Shown piece after piece: positions 8,410-17,867 of a stretch of DNA of 64,000 bases. The stretch spans positions 16,849-80,848 of the forward strand of contig SCEG01000008.1 in assembly GCA_004102805.1 (NCBI GenBank). The letters run 5' to 3'. A program made the translations under genes and the position numbers. Within the stretch, counting starts at the first letter, position 1. Every line of letters starts with the position of its first letter. The notes beneath the pieces were generated by a model, which saw only the letters and a list, made by a program, of their open reading frames with translations, did no database searches and was not told the origin of the DNA. This DNA comes from Muribaculaceae bacterium Isolate-002 (NCI) (lineage in GTDB: Bacteria > Bacteroidota > Bacteroidia > Bacteroidales > Muribaculaceae).

Positions 8410-9129
8410 CTACCAGGAGAAATTCTTTTGTAGTCGCAGAGCCGAGTGAAATTGTGCCACGCGTTCGTAATCGATAAATCTGACCCTTTTGTAAATCGGT
8501 TGAAACATCGACACATTGAGTTTGTCTTTGAATTCGGTCTCCCGATGCTTGTCTGCGACAATATGGAACTTGGCGAAAAAATCCTGAAGTTCGTAGAATT
8601 TAGCCAAAGAGTTCTTTATGTCGGTTGTGTGTTCTACTTCATAGAAGTCGGTGGGCATCATGCGGTGGTTAAACCATATAACGTCGATAGTCCGGGCTTT
8701 CCTCAATAGAGTATCGTATGTAAATGGCGGTATTACAGTGCAGTCAGACACTTCGCACAGAGGCTTCCCAAGAAACAGACGTCCTTTATCCTGTGCCGGC
8801 ACGTAGGTAGTAAGATTGAGATACTTCCCTATTTCCACTAAAAGTCCTTGATAATAACCGTGAGAGAATTGCTCCTCGCTGATTTTATTGCCCTCGCTTA
8901 TCTGTAGTTTTTGCAGAACTTTGTCACGGGCTTCCTCCAATGCCCATAACCCGGGTCTGATTTTGAATATCTTTTCGCTGTCCTGCACTATTCGCCTGAC
9001 ACTTGCCTCAGGAGTCTGTGATTTCCATTTTGAAAAATCCAGAATTTCATTCAACCGTTTAAGCGTGGCGAAGCCGCCTTCCTTTCGCAAGGCTTCTATT
9101 ACCTGATCGGTTTGTGTGACTTTTTTCAT
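8410..9129 (-). CDS. HARE-HTH-like protein with nuclease-like C-terminal domain
   Basis: This 239-residue protein starts at the ATG 9127-9129; a longer frame would run into the preceding glycosyltransferase gene. Residues ~5-75 resemble the winged-helix HARE-HTH fold (QVIEALRKEGGFATLKRL then TPEASVRRIVQ), found in chromatin and restriction proteins. The second half contains an Asp and a Glu-x-Glu in the order expected of a PD-(D/E)XK-like core (TIDVIWF, then MPTDFYEVEHTTD). This is a weak match and could be coincidental. It lies 31 bp after the glycosyltransferase gene, which is functionally unrelated, and reads as an accessory DNA-interacting protein. Confidence 0.5.
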   Translation of the reverse strand: MKKVTQTDQVIEALRKEGGFATLKRLNEILDFSKWKSQTPEASVRRIVQDSEKIFKIRPGLWALEEARDKVLQKLQISEGNKISEEQFSHGYYQGLLVEIGKYLNLTTYVPAQDKGRLFLGKPLCEVSDCTVIPPFTYDTLLRKARTIDVIWFNHRMMPTDFYEVEHTTDIKNSLAKFYELQDFFAKFHIVADKHRETEFKDKLNVSMFQPIYKRVRFIDYERVAQFHSALRLQKNFSW

Positions 9130-9160
9130 TCTGAGCGGATTAGATGCATGTTTCGACGGC

Positions 9161-10402
9161 TCAGATGAGGGAGAGGTATCTGAGGGCGATGTCGTTGGCG
9201 TTGAAGCGACGGAGTATGGTTTCATGCTGTTTTTCGCGGTCAAGGTTGGCTGCGAGAGCCCATTTTATGCCTTCGGCGACGTCGCGCGGATTGCAGTATT
9301 CGGCTATGTAGCCGGTGACTTTGTGGTCGATGATATCGGTCTGCCCGCCTCTGCCGAATGACACGGGGGTGGCGCCGGCCGACATGCCTTCGATGAGTGT
9401 GCCGCCCAGAGTCTCGTAGAGCGATGTCGAGAGTATGACTTTTGTCTGCACGAGCAACTGGTGGAGCACGGTGTGGTCGTTGATGGTGCCGCAGGCGAGA
9501 TGCGGAAAACGCAGTTTGTGGAACAGGTCGTCGCGGTCGGTCTTTCCGAAGAATACGGCTACGGAGCCGGCTGCTATCTCGGGAGCTTCGTTCATGAGAA
9601 TGTTGAGGGCGTCGATGGCGTAGGTGAGTCCTTTCACCGGGTCGTCGAGTTTCGCCGCTCCGAAGGCTATAATGTTTTTGAACCGGTTGCGGGTCTCAAT
9701 GGTGAAGGGCTTGTCGGAGTATGTGCGAAACAGGTCGGAGGGGAAAGCGTTGTGTATCACCGTTATATCCTTGTCGCGCAGCAGCGAGCTGTTGTGTGCG
9801 CATTGCTTTACCCAGTTACTGACGGCCACAAACCGTATGTCGGTGCTATCATATAGCTTTTTCTTTTTCAGCCATATCTTGTGTGAAAGGTCGCCGGGAG
9901 CGGCTTTGGGGCCGAGATAGGGGCAGTCGCCACACTGTTGCAGATAGTTGGAGCAGGAGTAGGCATGATGGCAGATGCCGGTCATGCACCACATGTCGTG
10001 CATGGTCCATATCACGGGTTTCCCCATGTCGCATATACGCTGCATCTCTTTGAGCGACACTGTCGACTGGTTGACCCAGTTGACAAATATGGCGTCGGCT
10101 TTCTTCACGAGCGGGTGGCGGTGTATGTTCATGCCTGTGGAGGCTGTGGAGATTTTGAAAAGGTCACGGCGGTTGAAGCCGTTACGCATCATTATGCCTG
10201 CGCGCTCGCTGATAAAACGCCAGCCTCTGACCGGACGTGTGCCGAGCTGGTGCACGTGCGGATTGTCGCATGTCTTGTTGAATACGAGCATGTCGGCCTC
10301 GTGGCCGAGTTCGTGCAAAGCTTTCATCAGTCGGTAGGTCACAATCGCAGCGCCTCCGAGGAGGTCGTTGTGGCTGAGCAGTACGATACGTTTCTTTTCC
10401 AT
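9161..10402 (-). CDS. Glycosyltransferase, family 4 (GT-B fold)
   Basis: This is a retaining GT4-type glycosyltransferase of about 413 residues. The N-terminal Rossmann half begins KRIVLLSHNDLLGGAAIVTY, with the usual glycine-rich acceptor loop. The C-terminal nucleotide-sugar half has ETLGGTLIEGMSAGATPVSF, the E-x7-E-type motif that contacts the sugar nucleotide. A cysteine-rich insert, CSNYLQQCGDCPYLG, is typical of a Bacteroidetes subgroup. Two ATGs (10411 and 10402) are possible; the inner one aligns better with relatives. With the upstream flippase gene it points to synthesis of an envelope polysaccharide; donor and acceptor are unknown. Confidence 0.85.
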   Translation of the reverse strand: MEKKRIVLLSHNDLLGGAAIVTYRLMKALHELGHEADMLVFNKTCDNPHVHQLGTRPVRGWRFISERAGIMMRNGFNRRDLFKISTASTGMNIHRHPLVKKADAIFVNWVNQSTVSLKEMQRICDMGKPVIWTMHDMWCMTGICHHAYSCSNYLQQCGDCPYLGPKAAPGDLSHKIWLKKKKLYDSTDIRFVAVSNWVKQCAHNSSLLRDKDITVIHNAFPSDLFRTYSDKPFTIETRNRFKNIIAFGAAKLDDPVKGLTYAIDALNILMNEAPEIAAGSVAVFFGKTDRDDLFHKLRFPHLACGTINDHTVLHQLLVQTKVILSTSLYETLGGTLIEGMSAGATPVSFGRGGQTDIIDHKVTGYIAEYCNPRDVAEGIKWALAANLDREKQHETILRRFNANDIALRYLSLI

Positions 10403-10446
10403 AATCGTCATTTTTGAGGGTGTTGCAGCGCTTTATATTGTATGGG

Positions 10447-10517
10447 CGCACGGCTCGTGCGTACGTCAACATCCTGATTGTCAAATATAAATTTCGGACG
10501 CCACGAACCGTGCGTCC
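10447..10517. repeat. Pair of GC-rich intergenic hairpins
   Basis: Two related stem-loops lie between the flippase and glycosyltransferase genes. The first is a perfect CGCACG/CGTGCG stem with a GCT loop (10447-10461). The second is at 10496-10517, with GGACG-CACG arms and one bulge. Both share the core ACGCACGG..CGTGCGT, and they may be REP-like palindromes or serve as processing signals. Confidence 0.5.
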
Positions 10518-10549
10518 CTACTTTTGATGGCATTTTTCCGAGTTCTGCA

Positions 10550-12016
10550 TCACCCTCGGGCCAAGGGCTTTTCTTTCACCCAGATCAATGCTCCGAACGC
10601 TATCAGAAGCACTCCGTGCACCGTGAAATTGATTAGTTCGGAGCCGGTGGCTATGAGCAGCGCTCCTCCATACAGAGCCGCGGCGCAGAGTATGTAAAGT
10701 CCGAGCCGCGGCAGATTATAGTTGATCGGATATTTTTTCTGGCCTATGAGATATGATGCCGTCATCATCAGTCCGTAGCAGCAGAATGCTGCCCACGCGC
10801 AGGCGGTGTAGCCGTAGTGCGGCACGAATATGATGTTGATGAGCAGGGTGACGGCGAGTCCTCCCAACGAGAACCATGTGCCCCATATTGTCTTGTCGGT
10901 GAGTTTATACCATAGCGACAGGTTGAAGAAGATGCCGAAGAAAAATTCGGCTGCCATCACTATCGGCACCACTTTAAGTCCGGCGAAATAGCGCGGGGAA
11001 ATGAAATATTTGAGCACGTCGAGGTAAAACATCACCCCGAGGAATATGAACAGCCCGAAGATGACGAAAAATTTCATGGCGTCGGCGTAGGCACGGCGCT
11101 TGTCGCCTCCGTTCTCCTTGTTTTTGTCAAAGATAAACGGCTCGTAGGCAAAGCGGAATGCCTGGATGAACATCACCATGACGATGGCTATCTTGTAGTT
11201 GGCGCCGTAGATGCCGAGCTGTTGCGACGCGTCGATGGGGTCGGCGACCAGAAATGGCAGCAATATTTTGTCGATGGTCTGGTTCATGATGCCCGCCACG
11301 CCGAGTATCAGCAACGGGAAACTGTAGCGGACCATCTCGCGCCACAACCGTCCGTTGAAGCTGTAAGTCACCTTCAGTTCCGGCGTCAGAAGCAGCAGTA
11401 TCACCATCGACGACAGCAGGTTGGCAAGGAAGATATAGCCGATGCCGAAGCCGGGGTCGTAGAACCAGCCGATCAGGTCGGGCGAGTGCTTCCATATCCA
11501 GGGACATAGAATAAGGAAAAAAAGGTTGAGCCCGATGTTGAGCCCGATGTTGACAAATTTCAGTGTGGCGAAACGCACGGGACGTTTGCGGTAGCGCAGA
11601 TAGGAGAACGGTATGCTGGAATAGGCGTCTATACCTACGGCTATCGCCATCATCCAGATAAACGACGGATAGTCGCCGCAATTGAGCGCAGAGGCAATCT
11701 GCGGCGAGAAGATACACGCCAGAATAATGAACAGCATCGACGATGTGCCGACCGATATCAGTGTGGTCGAATAGACCTGCGTCGGATTGTTCCACCGCTC
11801 ATGGTTGGCAAACCGGAAAAATCCGGTTTCCATGCCGTAAAGCAATATGATGAGCACCAGCGCCACGTATGCGTAGATATTGGTGACGATACCGTATTGT
11901 TCGGTGGGGAACAGGTAGGTGTACATCGGCACCAGACACCAGTTCAAAAACCGCCCTACGATGCTGCTGACACCATAGATGGCGGTATCTTTCATAAGTC
12001 GTTTTACTCCTGCCAC
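10550..12016 (-). CDS. Polysaccharide flippase (MOP/Wzx-like)
   Basis: This 488-residue integral membrane protein has about 12-14 predicted helices. It starts with the amphipathic MAGVKRLMKDTAIYGVSSIVGRFL typical of oligosaccharide flippases of the MOP superfamily. It would move undecaprenyl-linked oligosaccharides across the inner membrane. It begins 9 bp after glgB ends and is followed by a GT4 gene, so the operon mixes glycogen branching with envelope glycan export. Confidence 0.85.
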   Translation of the reverse strand: MAGVKRLMKDTAIYGVSSIVGRFLNWCLVPMYTYLFPTEQYGIVTNIYAYVALVLIILLYGMETGFFRFANHERWNNPTQVYSTTLISVGTSSMLFIILACIFSPQIASALNCGDYPSFIWMMAIAVGIDAYSSIPFSYLRYRKRPVRFATLKFVNIGLNIGLNLFFLILCPWIWKHSPDLIGWFYDPGFGIGYIFLANLLSSMVILLLLTPELKVTYSFNGRLWREMVRYSFPLLILGVAGIMNQTIDKILLPFLVADPIDASQQLGIYGANYKIAIVMVMFIQAFRFAYEPFIFDKNKENGGDKRRAYADAMKFFVIFGLFIFLGVMFYLDVLKYFISPRYFAGLKVVPIVMAAEFFFGIFFNLSLWYKLTDKTIWGTWFSLGGLAVTLLINIIFVPHYGYTACAWAAFCCYGLMMTASYLIGQKKYPINYNLPRLGLYILCAAALYGGALLIATGSELINFTVHGVLLIAFGALIWVKEKPLARG

Positions 12017-12025
12017 GGTCGGTTG

Positions 12026-14086
12026 TTACTGATTGTTGCCTGTATTGTTGCCGGCGGCGTCACTCTTGGCCTTGCGTCTGCCCGGTGTGCGGTCAAGACG
12101 CAGCACCTGGGCGGAGCGGGCCGGGAGATAGAGGCGCAGCCACTCCTTGCCGGTGGGAGCGTATAGTTCGTCGTGCTGTGTGAGATGCTCCACGTTGTCG
12201 TCGATGTTGCCGAAGCCGCCGAACTGTTTGTCGTCAGACGACAGCACCACTTTGTATTTGCCGGCGGGGGCGAGAATGCCGTAGCCGGTAAATGATTTGA
12301 ACGGATTGAAGTTGAACACGAACACGAGGTCGCCGCGACGGAATGCCAGAACCTGGTCGTCATCCTTCTCCCAAAGCTTCTCTATGCTGAGAGCCTGGAA
12401 GTTGATAATGCTGCTGACGAGCTCCACCATCGCGTTGTCAAACGCGTTGAGATACTTGTATTTCAGGTCTTCACGGTCGACGAGATCCCACTGGCGGCGT
12501 GCGTACTTGTAGCTCCAGCCGTTGCCTTCGCGAGGGAAGTCGATCCATTCGGGATGGCCGAATTCATTGCCCATGAAGTTGAGATATCCGCCGTTGATGG
12601 TGGCAAGCGTCACGAGGCGTATCATCTTGTGCAGGGCGATGCCGCGGTCGACGGTCATATTGTTGTCGCCTACCATCATGTGCCAGTACATCTGGTCGTC
12701 GATAAGTCGGAATATCACGGTCTTGTCGCCCACAAGCGCCTGGTCGTGGCTCTCGACATAAGATATTGTCTTTTCATCGCTTCTGCGGTTGGTGAGCTCC
12801 CAGAAGATGGATGTCGGATGCCAGTCCTCGTCTTTCTTCTCCTTCAGGGTCTTTATCCAGTAGTCGGGAATACCCATCGCCATGCGGTAGTCGAAGCCTA
12901 TGCCGCCGTCTTTGATTTTAACGGCGAGGCCTGGCATGCCGCTCATCTCCTCGGCTATGGTTATGGCGTTGTGGTTGACGGTATGTATGAGTTTGTTGGC
13001 GAGGGTGAGGTAGGTTATGGCGTTGACATCCTGGGCGCCGTTGTAATAGTCGCCGTAAGAGCAATAGGCCTGTCCCAGACCGTGGTCGTAATAGAGCATC
13101 GAGGTTACGCCGTCAAATCTGAATCCGTCGAACTTGAATTCCTCAAGCCAGTATTTGCAGTTGGAGAGCAGGAAATGGAGCACTTCATTCTTGCCGTAGT
13201 CGAAACAGAGCGAGTCCCATGCCGGGTGCTCGCGGCGGTGGTCGCCGTAGAAATACAGGTTGTATGAGCCGTCGAGGCGTCCGAGCCCTTCGTTTTCATT
13301 TTTGACAGCATGCGAGTGCACGATATCCATTATGACCGCGATGCCCAGCTCATGAGCCTTGTCTATGAGGCTTTTGAGCTCTTCAGGGGTGCCGAAGCGG
13401 CTTGACGGTGCGAAGAAACTCGACACATGGTAACCGAACGAGCCGTAGTAGGGATGCTCCTGGATAGCCATTATCTGTATGGCGTTGTATCCGTCGGCGT
13501 GTATGCGAGGCAATATGTTGTCGCGGAACTCCACGTATGTGCCGACCCCTTCGCGCTGCTGTGCCATGCCGATGTGGCATTCGTAAATCAGAAGCGGGCG
13601 GGTGTCGGGGGTGAATGCTGTGTTTTTCCACTCATATTGCTTCTTGGGTGCCCATACCTGAGCTGAGAATATGTGGCTCTGTTCGTCCTGGACGACACGG
13701 GTGGCGTAAGCGGGGATGCGCTCGCCTTCTCCGCCGTCCCAGTGCACCTTCATCTTGTAGAGCTGGCCGTGTTTCAGGCCGCGCGGTCCCAGATGCAGTT
13801 CCCACACTCCGTTGTCAATGCGTTTGAGCGCGTATTTCGGAAGTTCCTTCCAGTCGGAAAAGTCGCCTATGAGGGTAATGGCCGTGGCGTTGGGCGCCCA
13901 TTCGCGGAACACCCAGCCCTTGTCGTCGCGATGAAGCCCGAAATAAAGGTGTGCGTTGGCAAAACCTTCGAGGTTTTTGTTGCCTTTGACGAGTTCTTTT
14001 TCTTTTCTGACGGCATCGTTGTGACGTCCTTCGATAGCCGGAGCGAAAGGCTCGAGCCACGGGTCGTTTTTAATAATATTAAGCAT
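12026..14086 (-). CDS. glgB: 1,4-alpha-glucan branching enzyme
   Basis: This 686-residue enzyme forms alpha-1,6 branches in glycogen. An N-terminal carbohydrate-binding region (WVFREWAPNATAITLIGDFS) is followed by a GH13 barrel with the nucleophile in FDGFRFDGVTSMLY, the acid/base in TIAEEMSG and the third carboxylate in YVESHDQ. The segments DHGLGQAYCSYGDYYN and KTISYVESHDQALVGDK are much closer to plant and animal branching enzymes (GH13_8) than to enterobacterial GlgB, as is known for Bacteroidetes. No other glycogen genes are in the window. It is the first gene of the run into the flippase and glycosyltransferase. Confidence 0.93.
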   Translation of the reverse strand: MLNIIKNDPWLEPFAPAIEGRHNDAVRKEKELVKGNKNLEGFANAHLYFGLHRDDKGWVFREWAPNATAITLIGDFSDWKELPKYALKRIDNGVWELHLGPRGLKHGQLYKMKVHWDGGEGERIPAYATRVVQDEQSHIFSAQVWAPKKQYEWKNTAFTPDTRPLLIYECHIGMAQQREGVGTYVEFRDNILPRIHADGYNAIQIMAIQEHPYYGSFGYHVSSFFAPSSRFGTPEELKSLIDKAHELGIAVIMDIVHSHAVKNENEGLGRLDGSYNLYFYGDHRREHPAWDSLCFDYGKNEVLHFLLSNCKYWLEEFKFDGFRFDGVTSMLYYDHGLGQAYCSYGDYYNGAQDVNAITYLTLANKLIHTVNHNAITIAEEMSGMPGLAVKIKDGGIGFDYRMAMGIPDYWIKTLKEKKDEDWHPTSIFWELTNRRSDEKTISYVESHDQALVGDKTVIFRLIDDQMYWHMMVGDNNMTVDRGIALHKMIRLVTLATINGGYLNFMGNEFGHPEWIDFPREGNGWSYKYARRQWDLVDREDLKYKYLNAFDNAMVELVSSIINFQALSIEKLWEKDDDQVLAFRRGDLVFVFNFNPFKSFTGYGILAPAGKYKVVLSSDDKQFGGFGNIDDNVEHLTQHDELYAPTGKEWLRLYLPARSAQVLRLDRTPGRRKAKSDAAGNNTGNNQ

Positions 14087-14238
14087 ATTCTGTTTTAAGA
14101 GAGATTATTGCAAAAAGTTGTCGGGCGCGGCGTTGCGGATAAATGAAATCACCTGCAACGGCGCTTGCCTGTCACAAACTTAACTAAATTTTTCGACTGC
14201 GCAAAATTTTTCTTGTCGCTGACGCTGAGCCTCGGTTA

Positions 14239-14787
14239 TCAGTCTGTGGTTCCGACGCGGAATATGGAAAAGTTCACCGATCCGTAGGCGCGGTGTTCCA
14301 TAAATCCGGGCAGATGTGAGAAATCGAAGCGGCGCGAGTGTTCGACAATCACCAGCGTGCCCTCTTTGACAAGCCCCGACGAGAGTATGGCGCCGGGTAT
14401 CTCGCCGAAGTCAGGCAGATCGTAGGGCGGGTCGGCAAACACTATGTCGTAGCTCTGCGATGCCGCGCTGATGAATCGGAGAGCGTCGCAGCGCAGCAAA
14501 GTCAGATTGTCGGCTCCGAGCTGCGAGGCCACGCGGCGTATGAAATTATATTGCGTGGCGGCTTTCTCCACGGCTGTCACCCTCGAGCATCCACGCGACA
14601 GAAACTCGAAAGTTATGGCTCCGGTGCCGGCAAACAGGTCAAGAGCGGTCGGACCCTCCTCGAAATCCACGAGATTTTCCATCACGTTGAATATGTTCTC
14701 GCGGGCGAAGTCAGTGGTCGGACGGGCGGTGATATTGGTGGGGACGTCGAAACGCCGGCGTCCGTATTTTCCTCGGATTATTCGCAT
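14239..14787 (-). CDS. rsmD: 16S rRNA (guanine966-N2)-methyltransferase
   Basis: This 182-residue SAM-dependent methyltransferase modifies G966 in 16S rRNA. It shows the RsmD N-terminus (MRIIRGKYGRRRFDVP), the SAM-binding LDLFAGTGAITFEFLSRG and the catalytic DPPYDLP. Normal family length. It overlaps the end of the upstream DUF3822 gene by 10 bp, so the two are translationally coupled. DUF3822-rsmD pairing is common in Bacteroidetes. Confidence 0.92.
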   Translation of the reverse strand: MRIIRGKYGRRRFDVPTNITARPTTDFARENIFNVMENLVDFEEGPTALDLFAGTGAITFEFLSRGCSRVTAVEKAATQYNFIRRVASQLGADNLTLLRCDALRFISAASQSYDIVFADPPYDLPDFGEIPGAILSSGLVKEGTLVIVEHSRRFDFSHLPGFMEHRAYGSVNFSIFRVGTTD

Positions 14788-15608
14788 AACGGCAATATTA
14801 TCAAGTCAAAAGGCGATTTCATGGCGTCGGCTCCGGCTCTGAACATGGCCGATGGAAATATCATCGGCATCACGTAAGGCCTGAACTTGCGCAGCAGCGG
14901 CATCAGGGCGTCGCGTTGTTCGCGGTCACCGCCGATCAGTATTTCCTCGCGGTCGTCGGAAATATCTTCCGTGCAGCTGAGTATGTAGAATGCGGCGTCA
15001 TTGATGTCGCGGTATTCGAAACGGTTGAGAAGATATAGCTCGCGTGAGCTCATCACGGCGATGTCGAGCGACTTTACCCTCAGATTGACGAATATCTTCA
15101 TCGTGTTGCCCTTCGTGAGATTGGAGTGGCAGTAGCGGGTGAAGGGATAGAGCGTGCTGTGCAGTCTGATATTGGGGAAAGTGCGCCGCAGGAAATTGGC
15201 CGTGGCTGATGATATGGGCGAGAGTATTCTCGCTGAGAATGCGTCGAGCCGGTCATCGGTGACGACCGGACGCTGGTCGGTGTCGCTGTCGGCCTCGCGC
15301 AGTAGCGCTGCATGGTCGCAGACGTCGGCCACGCCGTCAGGCACCGTCAGAAACCTACGGCTTTCGATGATGGCCGTGACGGTTTTGAAATCGCTGAGCA
15401 GTAGTGGATTGTCGTAGATAAATGTCTCAATCTGCCTGAGGCTTTCGGCTTCGTCGGCAGGCAGTTCGCAGTGGCGGAGCAGCAACGAACTGTCTTCTAA
15501 CGGATTGTATATCATGACATCAAGCGCCGTCACGCCAATGCGTAGGTCAAGCCGGCAGTAGGCAGGCTCTTTGACGAGCTCTCTGGTCAGTGGAGTTGAT
15601 GCGGTCAT
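14778..15608 (-). CDS. DUF3822 family protein
   Basis: This 276-residue protein of the Bacteroidetes-restricted DUF3822 family is likely an actin/ASKHA-like fold without known catalytic activity. Landmarks include LRIGVTALDVMIYN at the start and KIFVNLRVKSLDIAVMSSRE mid-way, the repeated beta-hairpins expected of a duplicated fold. Identification rests on these segments and on its constant partner rsmD immediately downstream (10-bp overlap). Function unknown. Confidence 0.75.
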   Translation of the reverse strand: MTASTPLTRELVKEPAYCRLDLRIGVTALDVMIYNPLEDSSLLLRHCELPADEAESLRQIETFIYDNPLLLSDFKTVTAIIESRRFLTVPDGVADVCDHAALLREADSDTDQRPVVTDDRLDAFSARILSPISSATANFLRRTFPNIRLHSTLYPFTRYCHSNLTKGNTMKIFVNLRVKSLDIAVMSSRELYLLNRFEYRDINDAAFYILSCTEDISDDREEILIGGDREQRDALMPLLRKFRPYVMPMIFPSAMFRAGADAMKSPFDLIILPLCE

Positions 15609-15641
15609 AGTGCAGTCATTGTGTAGGTTGATTATATCGGC

Positions 15642-17690
15642 CTAACGGCGAAGGGCGTCGGGATTGACGCGTGAGCCGCCGAGGCTTCCGCCTGTCGTCA
15701 GGCGCCCGGAGCCTCCGGTGTTGCCCTGCGAGCGGTTGCCGGGCGAGTAGAATTCATCTTCATCCTCCTCGTCGTCATCATTGTTCGCGGTGGCGTTTCT
15801 GTCACGGTTCTTGGGCTTGTTCTTCTTTATCTCGTTGGGCTTCTGAGCCTCTACGGGCAGCAGATTGATGTCCCAGGTCTGCTCCATATCCCAGTTTTTC
15901 TTCAGGGAGAGCTTTTTGGGGAAATAATAGACATCTTCCGGCTGTCTCTTTTCGGAAACCGACCCTGTATCCCATGTGCCGTTGCCGTTGGAGTCTACAA
16001 AAGCGCGTGCGTAATAAGTGTTGGGGCTGACGAATGTAAACACTGCCGAACCGTCGGACACCGGAGCTGTGGCAACAGGCTTATCCTGTGAGTTGAGAAG
16101 CTCCACTACCATCTGCTCCCCTTCAGGCATGCCGATAAGATTGAACTTTATGGTGGAGTAGTCCTCAAGTTTTTTGACGGAAAACTCTGACGAGCTCTTC
16201 TTGTTGACATTGCCGTAGATGCCGGTCACCGCCGCAGAGTCGACGGTCAGGCGATAGCGCTCACCCTCTTTCCAGTCGTGGTAGAGCGTGAAACGCAGCT
16301 GCCTGTTAATGGAGTCGCGCACCACATGTTGCACGCCGGTGTCGTGCCATACTGTGTCGACCCTCATCTCGAGATGTATCCTGTCGCCGTAAATAGTGTC
16401 GACCGGCTGTGATGCTGTCAGATAGAGCGGGCGGTTGAGCTCCTGGTTGCCGCGGGTGCTCGTCTCGAACGTCATGAACACCTGTTCGTCGGTGAACACC
16501 GTGTCACGCCCTTCCTCGCGGAGCTTCTTGAGCAGTTTCTCCCGGTCCTTGTTGCGTTTGTCGAGGGCTTTCTGAAACTTGGTGCGCTCACGGTTAAGCA
16601 GACGCAGCGTGTCGGTGGTCCACGTCAGTTGGTCGAGCGTGTCGGTGCGCAGATAGCGTGCCTCCACAATCAGCGTGTCTGTTTTTATCACCCCCTTGTC
16701 GGTGAGCCAGTAGGTGATGGAGTCGCCGCGCGCCGAATAGTCGGTGCGCGCCACCTCGTCAACGCGCTTTCCGGCTGACGGTGTGTTGAGCAGCGTCAGC
16801 ACCGGAAGCGTGTCGGTCGGCGCTCCCAACTCTATCGCTATGCGGGTGGAGTCGATACGGGAGTTGTTTTTAAGATACTGCGACCTGTAATTCTCGTTAA
16901 ACCATGTCATAAGCAGGTCGTTGGGCAGATACCGGTGTCCCGGGCGCATCACTATGGAGTCCATGCCGTTGGAGGCGCGCAGCGTATCGGTCACCGTGAT
17001 GTTTTCTATCTCCGGCACAACGCTTTGACCCAAAAACGCCACATCTTCCGAGCGGTCCCAGTGATAGTCGCGGTTGAGGTCGTTGACGGCATAGACATTA
17101 TATGTGCCGGGCGCAAGATTGCGTATCACGAACTGTCCGTATTGGTTTGTCTTGGCGATGCGCTCGAATGGCAGAGTGCTGATGGCTGTGTCTGAAAGGT
17201 TGGAATACACGCCGACTATCATGCCCTGCGCAGGCTCCAGGTTGCGCGCCTCGAAGAGCATTCCCGATATCACGAGGCTGTCACGCGTGGAGCCGGTGGA
17301 GAAGTCAAATGCAAATCCGTCGAGTATATTCCCCTCGTTGAGGTCGCGTATCGCATCTGAGAAATCCACGGTGTATGTGGCATTGTCGACAAGCGTGTCG
17401 CGGAACTCCACCGTCAGGCGCTTGCCGTTGGCCGATATCGACGGCGGCTGTTTCTGCACAGGCGAAACCACCACCTTGTTCATCACATCCTCCATCTTGA
17501 TATTCTCGTCGAAGAATATGTTCAGGCGGTTGCCCTTGAACTCAAGCGCCCCGGGCTCCGGATTCGAGCGCACGAACACCGGCGGCAACTCGTCGCGCTC
17601 ACCCCCCTCCGGACGACCGATAGAGGCACACGCCGCCAACAGCGTCACCACTCCCGCCATACACACTATTTTAAAGATATTCTCTCTCAT
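15642..17690 (-). CDS. Ig-like (Big_5) outer-membrane lipoprotein
   Basis: This 682-residue lipoprotein has the lipobox LLAAC with Cys21. The start is the ATG at 17688-17690, because the longer frame would put 18 extra residues before the signal. The domain after the lipid site (RSNPEPGALEFKGNRLNIFFDENIK) is an N-terminal Ig-like Big_5 domain. A second carbohydrate-fold-like domain contains GTYNVYAVNDLNRDYHWD. Later parts are beta-rich, and the C-terminal 60 residues are low-complexity (N/D/E then G/S). It is widespread in Bacteroidales as an Ig-like domain protein of unknown function. It lies 33 bp before the DUF3822 gene on the same strand. Confidence 0.8.
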   Translation of the reverse strand: MRENIFKIVCMAGVVTLLAACASIGRPEGGERDELPPVFVRSNPEPGALEFKGNRLNIFFDENIKMEDVMNKVVVSPVQKQPPSISANGKRLTVEFRDTLVDNATYTVDFSDAIRDLNEGNILDGFAFDFSTGSTRDSLVISGMLFEARNLEPAQGMIVGVYSNLSDTAISTLPFERIAKTNQYGQFVIRNLAPGTYNVYAVNDLNRDYHWDRSEDVAFLGQSVVPEIENITVTDTLRASNGMDSIVMRPGHRYLPNDLLMTWFNENYRSQYLKNNSRIDSTRIAIELGAPTDTLPVLTLLNTPSAGKRVDEVARTDYSARGDSITYWLTDKGVIKTDTLIVEARYLRTDTLDQLTWTTDTLRLLNRERTKFQKALDKRNKDREKLLKKLREEGRDTVFTDEQVFMTFETSTRGNQELNRPLYLTASQPVDTIYGDRIHLEMRVDTVWHDTGVQHVVRDSINRQLRFTLYHDWKEGERYRLTVDSAAVTGIYGNVNKKSSSEFSVKKLEDYSTIKFNLIGMPEGEQMVVELLNSQDKPVATAPVSDGSAVFTFVSPNTYYARAFVDSNGNGTWDTGSVSEKRQPEDVYYFPKKLSLKKNWDMEQTWDINLLPVEAQKPNEIKKNKPKNRDRNATANNDDDEEDEDEFYSPGNRSQGNTGGSGRLTTGGSLGGSRVNPDALRR

Positions 17691-17867
17691 TAAAGTCTTT
17701 TCGTAGTAATAGCAACATGCTGATATAGCAACATGTTGACCCAAAATCCTACAAATTTACTAAAAAATAGATACCTCGCAAAATCTCGCTTATAATTCTT
17801 CTCGCAACATCTTCAGGCTGATATATGTCAAATTGTTGGCGGATTATCGAGTAGATTGTAATGCGTT

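Noticed and set aside
12554..13267. Plus-strand frame opposite glgB
   Set aside because: Antisense shadow of a gene with intact catalytic motifs.
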